A DNA stretch of 64,000 bases, taken from positions 62,001-126,000 of the forward strand of contig JAJFPB010000012.1 in the NCBI GenBank assembly GCA_020881915.1, read 5' to 3'. Below, one piece after another: positions 55,435 through 64,000 of the stretch (position 1 is its first letter; each line of letters opens with the position of its first letter). Source of the DNA: Paramyrothecium sp. XJ0827. Its lineage: Eukaryota > Ascomycota > Sordariomycetes > Hypocreales > Stachybotryaceae. The translations under genes were made by a program, and so were the position numbers. The notes beneath the pieces were generated by a model. It did not search any database, was not told where the DNA came from, and saw only the letters and a list, made by a program, of their open reading frames with translations.

Positions 55435-57550
55435 ATGAAGTTCTCTGTATTGACCGGCCTCCTTCTCTTCATACAAAGCGGTGTTGTGGCGTCACAGTGC
55501 AAATGCGTATGTTAAAATCCTCCCCTTGGTCAACCACCCACTCACGAGATGTTTCAGATTCCCGGCGATCCATGCTGGCCGGCCAAATCAGACTGGGAGG
55601 CTCTGAATAGTACTGTGTCAGGACGCTTGATTAAAACAGTACTGCCCGCATCAGTCTGCCATAAATCGATGGGAAATTATGATGAGGCGCAATGCGAGTC
55701 TGTTCAAGCGAATTGGCATTCAGCCGTCTTTCATTCAAATGACCCGGCAAGCATCCATGCGCCTCAGTGGGCAAACAACAGCTGCAATGCTATCTATTCC
55801 AATGGCACCAGCATTACCGGCGATACTGTCGCAGGTTCCCGCGGCTGTACTATTGGTCGTTATCCTCCCCATGTTGTGAATGCTACGGAGGCTTCGCATG
55901 TGCAAGCAGCTGTCAAGTTTGCTCAACGATTCAACATCCGTCTGAATGTGAAGAATACAGGTCACAACGGTGCTGGTAGGCAAGTACTGAGTACTTACGC
56001 AGACCATAGTTCCCTTTACTGATGAAACTCGCCTATAGGAGCACTGCCTTCGGTAGTTTGTCGTAAGCATTGAACCTACCCCTAGTCTTGAAATGTACTA
56101 ACAGCGCAGTGTCTGGACGCATCACCTTCGTGGATTTCAGCTACACGAAGAGTGGATTCCGAACTGCGAAGGTTCCAAAAACGGTTGCAAGGGCGTACAA
56201 TCTCAAAAGGCCGCAACGGTTGGTGCAGGAATGCAAGACATGGACCTCTTCGAGGCTGCAGCCGCCGAGAACGCTACCGTTGTGGGCGGAACAAATCAGG
56301 TATGAGATATCACTAACAGTGACTGCTTAGTCTCGATAAGGCTAACAGGTACTTCCAGAATGTCGGCTTTGTCGGATGGGCGACTGCTGGTGGCCACGGC
56401 TGGCTTACTAGCGAATACGGTCAGGGCGCAGATAACATTCTCGAGGCATCCATCGTAACCCCGTCGGGAGACCTTGTCATAGCTAACAAGCATCAAAACT
56501 CGGATCTCTTTTGGGCCATCCGCGGAGGTGGTGGAGGCACCTTTGGGGTCATTATCGCTTTGACTGTCCAGGTGCATCCCATGCCGCAGGCTACAGTTTG
56601 GACGGTCGAGGTTTCGGCAAGGGATAGCAATTGCTCCTCTTGCTGGTACGAACTGGCTGCCGAGTTACACACCTACCTACCTGGCTTGAAAAAGGGAGGG
56701 TTCCAAGGAAACTACGTCCTCGGCGGACCACCATCATACAAGGACCTCACCTTTTATGGACTGTTCTTCCTCTACAACAAACCTAACGGGACAGCTGATA
56801 CTTTGATTGAACCATTTATCTCCCATCTCGAAGCTGCCAACCAGACAGCAAAGTACACCTCTAAAATTTCGTGGGCACCAACATGGTTCAGCGTGTATGA
56901 GACGTTCCCCGAGCTCGCAACTTCCGCTGCTTCCGGAGGTAGCGCAACAACATCAAGACTACTGACAGCTCAATCCCTCACCAAGCGCACCAAGCAGTTG
57001 GCTCGCACGCTCGAAATAGTTGGACCCAGTGCACAGGGCCCTCAAGTACGATACTCTCCCCTAATGGTTTTGCCTCGCTAACATCTTCAAGGGTGGACTC
57101 AGTAATCCCAGCGTTTCGGGCAGCATGACAATCAGTTCAGGCAAGGTCGACAGTGCCCTGAACCCTGTTTGGCGAGATACCGTTGTGCACATGTCCGTCT
57201 CTCGCAGCTGGAAGGATGACTTGCCGTACCAGCAAGTTCAAGGTGCGGTACACGACATGACGAACGTCAAGGGAGGAGCACTGCGAAAGCTGGAGCCCAA
57301 GACTGGCGCTTACATGAACGAGGTACGTATCTAAAGATTCCAAATTCAGGGTGTAGTTACTCACATGCTTTCTCATTAGGCGGATTGGTATGAGCCGGAG
57401 TGGCAAAAGGCCTTTTTCGGAAGCAACTACAAGAGACTTCTTTCTATCAAGGAAAAGTATGATCCAAATTCGTTGCAGTGGTGCATCAACTGCGTTGGTA
57501 GCGAACTCTGGTTTGAGAAAACCGATGGAAGGCTGTGCAAGGCAGTTTGA
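55435..57550 (+). CDS. Secreted FAD-linked oxidase (PCMH/berberine-bridge type)
   Basis: I place seven exons: 55435-55506, 55558-55979, 56039-56062, 56110-56299, 56359-57045, 57092-57322, 57380-57550. They close to 598 residues. Exon 2 ends AG followed by GCAAGT, a GC-AG intron; any GT alternative breaks the conserved GRSTAFGSLS frame. Exon 3 is only 24 bases. There is a signal peptide of about 19 residues, several NxS/T sites, the FAD-anchoring His160 in KNTGHN, a GGTNQ turn and AGGHGWLTSEYGQGAD, where bicovalent enzymes have a cysteine and this one does not. The C-terminal BBE segment YPNSLQW is present as DPNSLQW. It oxidises a small secreted substrate with O2; relatives act on alcohols, sugars or cluster intermediates. 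Confidence 0.9.
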
Positions 57551-58296
57551 AGGCATCGAAGAGGATTTTTAAGCAGCCAAAATAAATTTTTACCCACCAC
57601 CTTGAGGGGCAAGGGGCAAACTAAGCTGGCAAGTGCAACGTAACCTAGACCTTATCAAACATAACACAGCTATTCGAAAATCCTGAAACACTCACATCAC
57701 CTCGGTGCTTCTAATCTGAGCTAACCATGATCAACCCGGGTTTGTCGCAGCCCAGCAGTATGGTCAGATCATTTGTGGAGTAGATATGTAGTGTAGCTTG
57801 CACAATCCTGGTACATATTCAGGCTTTGGTATATTTCAAAGCAATCTCCTATGTGGCAGGTACTCGCATAATGCCCCCGAAAATGGAACGTGCCCGGTGG
57901 TACGGGTCTGACGCGTAAGAGCAGGCTCGAGTCTTGGTGTTTGGGCTAACCGACCAGCACGGAGCTTACGTGGAGGCTCGTACCGCATTCGAGTTTTGAC
58001 TATTATATACGCGTACGGGCTGCGGCATCCACTGGGTCCACAAACATAAAAAAAGCAATGCCAGAGAGGAAAGCATTGGGCTTAAAAAATTAGCTTACGA
58101 AGAACGGTCATGATATTTGCATACGTCTTACATTGTCTAGCGCAAGACTGAGTATAAATCCAGGCCAGCATGGCCTACTACTTAGCAAAGGGCAGTCATG
58201 TCAAGCTCGACGCCATGCAAATCCTCAAAGTCAGAACATCAACAACACTGCCAAAAGCGCTCCCGTAAACCTTGAGTTGCAAAAAACTATCACAGG
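57551..58296. other. Intergenic, 0.75 kb
   Basis: No gene recognised. It lies between two plus-strand genes. Confidence 0.45.
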
Positions 58297-58980
58297 ATGG
58301 GCTTCAAAGAATTTTTCGGTAGCCGATGGTTTGATTCCTGGCACAAGACGAAACTGCACATTCTACAATTTGTCCTTGTTGTCCTCATCGTGGGCCTCAC
58401 AATCGCCCGACTCGCCACAAAACCAAAGAATATCCCGACCACGAGATCAGACACTCTGGCAATTGTTATTGTATGAACTCACAATATGTGACCTTCAAGG
58501 ATGAAATCTAAGCTAATCGTGGGGCGGATTACTCTTTGACAGGGCGTTAAAAGTATCGTATTCCTAACATACATCTTCGCCACTGAACACTTGGCTCGCT
58601 TCTCGAGATGGTCAAGCCTTAAGGCGTACGCAATCATCAACACACTAGAAATTCTCTTTTGGTTTGTCGTGGTGATTATCACCTTAATGGGCGTTACCAA
58701 GATCTGTGTTGGCACCAGTTGCGCACTCGCTTGGATCATGACCCTCGTCGCGCTTGTTATCAGGTGTGTCAACCTGTTCTCCACAACGTCTTCGTCAAGT
58801 TTACTGATTGTGTGCTTCAACAGCCTCAATGCCTTCTGGGTAGCCGTTATATCATGGAAAGACTATCAGTACTACAAAAGAACCGGCGCTTATCGTGGGG
58901 CCACTCAGCCAGCTCGGCCCACCCATCCTTATTATCCCCAGAATCATTGTTCTGTGTCTTCCGAGTCCCAACTCAAATGA
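58297..58980 (+). CDS. Four-helix membrane protein (MARVEL-like)
   Basis: Three exons (58297-58470, 58543-58763, 58824-58980) give 183 residues. The second intron (60 bases, GTGTGT to CAACAG) is a multiple of three and without stops, so it could be retained; removing it restores a clean fourth helix (LVALVISLNAFWVAVISW). Four hydrophobic segments, short cytosolic ends and a KDYQYYKR exit resemble fungal MARVEL-domain proteins of unknown function, thought to act in membrane organisation. No cluster link is evident. Confidence 0.65.
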
Positions 58981-59530
58981 GAGTTTATAGTGTGATTAGG
59001 GGGAAAAGGCGATGGATCTTGGATTAGCTGCCCTTTGATTTTAGGGCTAAATTCAAGGGTCTGCAAAATTGTCGTATATAAGTAAGGAAGCTCAGCTTCC
59101 TTCATTAGCATAGCAGGCGCGGAATCGATATCTTCCTTTCATCAACTTCACCCTTTATCTTTGAACAAACGATTGCACGCTATTTGACCTTAATATCGGT
59201 TAGGTGGGGTGTAGTGTTTTGAGCCGAATCTTAGTGTTCTCAAATTTGAGTCATCTTAATAATTTCTGAACGCACCGGACAAGGGCAGCTGCCCAGATAA
59301 AACTTCCAGGAAATTCAAGTCATTTGGAGTCAAGTTTGATGCCATCATGGTGGCTTTTTAGATGATCGACGTGCCGATTTTCAAAAGCTCTACGCTCGTC
59401 TTGTTCCCCGGTTATCAGACGACAAAACTACCTCGCCTAGCCGTGAAAGTCAGAGTAAGTTCGTGGCTGGATGAAGACGAGAGTTTCCAGGAAAGAGTTG
59501 AGAATTTACTTCCGTATTCAAAAAAGGAGA
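58981..59530. other. Intergenic with a 19-base palindrome
   Basis: AAGGAAGCT-C-AGCTTCCTT at 59084-59102. No gene seen. Confidence 0.45.
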
Positions 59531-60130
59531 AACAGGATGGACTCGCTTTCGTCTATTCTTAGTTCCCAAAGGCGTAACGATGCCGCGGCATCCTCGGCTC
59601 GCGCTGCCCATGCTGAGGGTTATACATCCGAACTGCACCTCAAGCGACACTGAGCCAGACAAAAATGAAAAGGCTAGAGTTTCAATTGACTTGGAAGAGC
59701 CCCAATTGAGCCACGACGAAAGCGGGAGGAGAAGAAAGCCTGGGAATACACACCTAGACGTCTTGCGACGCCACTGTGGAATCATATCACACATTGTTCT
59801 CTTCAGCCTGTCCACGGGTTGGTGGGTTGCTTCGCTGGTGCTCCACCACAACGACCGGAACTAGGTCGTACCCTTTCTGTTATGGTTCACTATTAACCTC
59901 CGGCTTATTTTTTACTACGTGCCGGTCGGATATATAACCCAACCTCTGCGTATAGCATGGCCCCATACAGGGGGAGCTATCTACGGTCTCATGGCGCACC
60001 TATGGTTCCACCAGTCCAATGGCCCGGAAGTACATCCCGTAGAAACATTTTCAGCGGGGCCGCGCAGACGCTGCCAGAGCTTAACCCCTCAATTCGCCAC
60101 CGTTGAGCTTGACTTCCGTGGGCTTCGCCA
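59531..60130 (+). pseudogene. Concentrative nucleoside transporter (CNT), N-terminal fragment, decayed
   Basis: A frame with SSDTEPDKN and SIDLEEPQLSHDESGRRRKP leads into a first helix (IISHIVLFSLSTGWWVASLVLHHNDRN). The sequence then hits TAG exactly where the family has a tryptophan. Beyond the stop, in the same frame, comes VVPFLLWFTINLRLIFYYVP and ITQPLRIAW, the next helix and loop of fungal CNT-type nucleoside permeases. The start is in another frame, and the body of the transporter (nucleobase site, later helices) is not found downstream. It is a dead fragment with a TGG-to-TAG change and truncation. Confidence 0.6.
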
Positions 60131-61665
60131 TTCAAGACTGTTTAGAACCCTCGTGGCTATGTTTCCTTCTCGTAGCGCTTCATCAAAAGTGATAATCCGC
60201 ACGCCGTTATTGCACAGAGTCTAGCTTCACTAAAGTCCATTACCTCAAGCAACCACGACCGGCAAGCCCGGCAAGAAAAGACTTTGCTCAGTAACGGACT
60301 AGCCAAGGAACTAAAAAAAAAGTACCAAGAACTGCACAGTTTTAGGTAGCCAAGCACTATTTCCGCTCCTGATACTCGACAACATAAATTACTCCTTCAA
60401 CCGTGATGCTTCTGGTGATGAAAGTTTTTGGAGGCGTCTGTCCAGGCCATGGCTGCACTGCATAAGACGCAACCTTACCTCCTCAGCATCGATCCCGCTG
60501 CAAGCCAAATAGGAGTAAGGCTAAACCTGAACCCACTTGAGGTCGCGGCCAAGGCAATAGGGGTGTGGTCTCACTCGTAATACATATTTGTGATTCACCT
60601 ATCAGCTGCAATTCTTGTTGACTGCCTCGTCGTGTATCGTGCTGTCAGAGATCGCAGCAACTACTGCTATATGTGCCACCGTGATGCGGACCACGAGCTA
60701 TCGTGGTGAGGGTGCATTTTCTGCACTTGGTGGAGCTTATGCAGCCTACGCGCCGTACGGGGATCTTATCTACATGTTCCATATTCTTATGAGGTTGAAT
60801 CGCCCAGAAGTTTGGCTCTGCTTCTAGCAGTGGAAGTATATCTGCCGGCGAAAGTCGAATCGGTTGCGGTGGTGTTTCGAGCGGTGGACTTTTGGTTGGT
60901 GGAAGTGCTGACGGCAGCGGTGGCGGCCAGCAGCTGAGCCCTATGTGCAAACTTCTCGGTGGGGTTGGCAACCTAGTCAGGGATTAGTTGATGGAGTTCT
61001 CGCTGGAGTTGGGGTTATGGTTGGTGGAATGCACACGCTGGAGGGCAGTAGATGCTTTGTCCGATTGGGGCTTCAATTTGGCCTGCGGATATTGTAAGAC
61101 ATACAATTACGGGAGCCTCAAACGGACAAATCTTCAATAGCAAAAGTTCTCACATAATTCCATTCGAGAAGAATATCAGACCGCATCATTGACGTTCTCA
61201 ACTTACGCTGAAAGATGAAGCATGGTCTATAATCCCGAAAGTCGACTTTGGCGGCAATTGCTCACAATCAGAGCCCAGTTTGAGACCCGTTGTTGGCCCA
61301 AAGCCAACCTGAGTAGTCATTTGCCAATTTCCACAGTACCAACTCCAACAAAAAGCATGATTTACATGTAGGAAAAGGAGAGACAAGGGCTCCAGCCAGA
61401 AGTTTGGAGGCAAACATTTCAGTCGCTCCAAATCAAGGGGCATCTAATGTTATAACACTGCTACGTAAATTGATTTGCATATTATCAAAGCAAGCGAACT
61501 CGATTGTCCAGACGTAGAGACGGATAATGCCACTAGACTCGGAAGACCTCGAAGACGCAGAAGACACAAAAGGTAGTCTATATTAAACAACTGCATTTTA
61601 TTTTCACATAGATATCTCATATATCTCTACTCTCGCATAGCGTAGGTTACGCACTAACAAGAAAA
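60131..61665. other. 1.5 kb without a supported gene
   Basis: It contains a stretch at about 60830-60980 that reads Gly/Ser-rich on one strand and Pro-rich on the other, and scattered short frames. I cannot assign a gene. Confidence 0.4.
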
Positions 61666-61942
61666 TCAGCACTTCACGAATGGTACACAGGCCTTAACCC
61701 AATCGCACCACAGTTGAACTTCTCCTGCAACGTCAATTTGTACACGATACTTTAATAAATGCTTGGACATGTTCAAAATTATCCCAGGCTCTGATTCTTG
61801 GTATTCGACATCCATGCGAATACCCGCGAATACCCACCTTTTCTTTCGCTCCACCATGTCTACTTGCGTAGGGTTTACAGGTTTCAGTAACGCCGGGCAA
61901 GAATAGGGACAATATCAAGACACGGAAACTAGTGGAGTACAA
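61666..61942 (-). CDS. Possible small secreted protein
   Basis: The ATG at 61942 opens a good signal peptide (MYSTSFRVLILSLFLPGVTET). Downstream on the same strand a coding-like stretch ends VQLWCDWVKACVPFVKC with the stop at 61666. A GTGGGT donor after GGAKEK and a CCAAG acceptor before HLLKYRVQID join the two in frame. This would give about 66 residues, but other splice choices exist. No family recognised. The call rests on signal peptide, size and cysteines only. Confidence 0.35.
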
Positions 61943-62493
61943 TCACAACAGCAGCATTCCCTGAATCTTCTGAAACGGGTTGGATAAGACTCTTAGCTTC
62001 CGAGTTCTGACGAGTCTTGCTGAACTGGGTATTTAAGAAAACCTGAGACGAGTATCGGTCACACACGACGGCTCTGTTAACCCCAAGGCAAATGCCCACC
62101 CGCGTCCCTTTCCAAGCGTTATAACAGACCTCTAGCGGTTATGGCTTTTCTGAATTTAACTCTGATATCGTACGCTTCTCATAAGCGCGTATCTTATCAA
62201 GGAAAATATGCTACCCTACAGTTCGTGAAATTCGTCTGTATTTATGTGATCAAGAAAGTAACATCATAGTACAATTTTTAACGACGCGACGCAGAAGCAA
62301 ATAGTGGGAACCTACACACAAAGAAATAACTCGCATTCCACAAGTAACCCAGTGCAGTCAAATAAATGATGTGAGAAATTAATCTACCTCATCTAAGTTC
62401 TAATGTAGATGAGACAGTCACGTAGATTAACGAGAAATTAGCTTTAGAAACGTGGTCATTTAGAATTAAACTTGTTGCAACCCGAATTGAGTT
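61943..62493. other. Intergenic, 0.55 kb
   Basis: Nothing recognised. Confidence 0.4.
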
Positions 62494-63547
62494 TTATTCC
62501 CAGTTCTCAATCCTCTTGTAGGACTTGTGAGTGCTGTGAACCTCGCGCTTTGCCGTAATTGATCGCTTGCGAAGGGCTCGGGATTCGTCGTCAATATCAA
62601 GGCAACCATCGACTCGCTGTGTGGCACATAGAGGCGTAAGAGTCTTGCTTTTCATATCGCAGAAGAAGCCGTCACTCCCAATAAAGTCCGGACCCCAGGA
62701 AGTTGCCGAGTTGCAAAGATTCTCTGCATTGTGACTCGTGATATTTGAGATAATTAAGTTCTCCTCCATCCAAGGAAGCCGGGCACGATTATCTCGTTTG
62801 CCTGGTTGTGCTGCGAAGGCAAGTCAGTTATCGTTGAACAAAAAGAAGTGGCGCAAGCAGGGAGTCTACCGTTAATTGGGCCATTATCTTCGCCCCAAGC
62901 GGTCGCGCTGCAAGCCTCGCTATGTTTGTACGTATCAGAGACTTTCTGTCCGTACGCCCTGATGTTGAACTTAAGGGCGGCGCTTGGAACATCCCCAGTA
63001 TGGTCCGCATCAAGCCAGGTGCATTTTGGAACATAATCCTCGTCGGAGTCCTTTTTTGTACCAGCCCTCTGGTTTTGCTCATACCAGTTCTGTCCACAAT
63101 TGTAGCCAATATCTCCGGTCCAGGCGCCGCTCCCATTTGTCTTGTCGTACTGCTGAACAGTGATCCAAGCGATACAAACAGCGTTGTTATCAATAGCAAC
63201 GCCGACGTACTCTGCTTGTGCACCGGGGGACTCTTGGTCGACAATTATCTCTTTATAATCCCCACTCTTAATATTAGTACCATCGCCTTTGCCTAAGTAA
63301 AAGTTATCAACGTCCCAGGCATAAACTGCAGCGATATCCCCATCCTTATCGAGGTTAATATTACTATTGCGATAATGTCAGACCTTGTCAAACTTACCAT
63401 GCCAGGGTCATCTTTTGCATTTCTTCCGGCTTTAATGCTAATTGTAGCACCCTGATCAGGTGCTGGCTCTGGCATAAGACTCTGGAAAAAGCTGACGATG
63501 CCGAGAACATCGCCGACCAAACCAATTGCATCAATAGCCGTAGACAT
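62494..63547 (-). CDS. Conserved fungal protein of unknown function
   Basis: Three exons (63547-63398, 63344-62870, 62810-62494) with introns of 53 and 59 bases close in frame to 313 residues. The start at 63547 (MSTAIDAIGLVGDVLG) was chosen over an in-frame ATG 54 bases upstream whose extension looks like leader sequence. An amphipathic or hydrophobic N-terminal helix (about residues 5-25) is followed by a compact domain rich in Asp, Gly, Trp and Cys (DGDIAAVYAWDVDNFYLG, CIAWITVQQYD, YNCGQNWY, CTWLDADHTGD). A C-terminal part has CNSATSWGPDFIG and a basic KRSITAKR. The pattern looks like a lineage-specific fungal family, possibly secreted or surface-bound, but there is no classical signal peptide. 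I do not know its function. Confidence 0.75.
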
Positions 63548-64000
63548 TGTTAAGGGTGAAATATAAGTAATGTGAATAGTAAGAAAAGCAATGTAGAGCA
63601 AGAGCTTTAAGGATGGATAATGATTGCGTGTGTATCTCGGGTTGAGCCTCTTTGGCTTGGAGAATCAGGCGTTTATATAATTATCTCTTCGAATCGAGGC
63701 TCTACTTTGGACTCTAGACGTCATCATGAAGTAGATTCCTCCTATAGCTACCTTCTAGCCAATACACCCAAGAACAACTATTCGCGCACAAGAGATCGGC
63801 AAACCGGTTAACCAGGTGCTCGCTTGACCAAAGTGAAGTTCCGAGTCACTAAAATTGGAACTACCTCGGAAAATCACCATGTTCCATGTATAGCTCGTCT
63901 ATTACACCAGGGATTTGATCCCAACTTTGGACTCTTTACAACGTGGCAAAATCCCACCCTCATTTCCGGATGAAATGCAGGCTTGGGGGCCAACATAAGT
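63548..64000. other. Upstream region of the last gene to the window edge
   Basis: Promoter of the minus-strand gene at 63547. No other gene seen. Confidence 0.45.

Noticed and set aside
60645..60971. Pro-rich 108-residue frame
   Set aside because: Low complexity, antisense to a Gly/Ser-rich stretch, with no start context or homology.
62828..63244. 138-residue frame in the last gene
   Set aside because: Out of frame with the conserved Trp/Asp/Cys-rich protein. It reads through the second intron.

Overview
The window comes from the nuclear genome of a filamentous ascomycete (Pezizomycotina). The genes carry many short introns of about 45-110 bases with GT-AG ends, and most splice sites could be placed so that reading frames close exactly. 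The content is typical of such fungi: a highly reducing polyketide synthase, P450s, a Zn2Cys6 regulator, a LysM protein and small secreted proteins. A block of more than 8 kb has been converted to extreme AT richness and almost lacks CA and TG dinucleotides, the signature of repeat-induced point mutation (RIP). No rRNA, CRISPR or bacterial-type feature was seen.

Layout. 1-8.7 kb: a RIP-destroyed Ty3/Gypsy chromovirus with its 3' LTR, a 220-base island of normal DNA, then a second RIP-affected repeat pair. 8.7-31.1 kb: the secondary-metabolite region. It holds an HR-PKS (minus), a divergently transcribed MFS exporter, an alpha-oxoamine synthase (AOS) family PLP enzyme, a SAT4/rhodopsin-like membrane protein, a P450, a 117-residue secreted cysteine-rich protein and a second P450 (minus). 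31-42.9 kb: a rearranged zone. It contains the 3' half of a copper amine oxidase, minisatellites, an LTR fragment, a 1,858-base pogo/Fot1-type transposon with TA target duplication, a three-LysM secreted protein, a broken methyltransferase, a terpene-synthase fragment and the 5' part of a copper amine oxidase. 43.7-47.7 kb: three decayed oxidoreductases (SDR, aldo-keto reductase, zinc polyol dehydrogenase). 47.7-53.4 kb: an unrecognised minus-strand coding stretch, a Zn2Cys6 regulator and a GH3 beta-glucosidase. 55.4-63.6 kb: a secreted FAD-linked oxidase with a GC-AG intron, a four-helix membrane protein, a decayed nucleoside transporter, a possible small secreted protein and a conserved fungal protein of unknown function.

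Working together. The PKS has KS-AT-DH-cMT-ER-KR-ACP and no release domain. The AOS-family enzyme next to the exporter is the obvious candidate to take the chain off the ACP by decarboxylative condensation with an amino acid, as in fumonisin and sphingofungin pathways. One or both P450s could oxidise the amino-ketone and the MFS protein could export it. This is inferred from gene content. The methyltransferase domain of the PKS appears to have lost its SAM-binding motif, and no intact ketoreductase of the usual pathway lies nearby.
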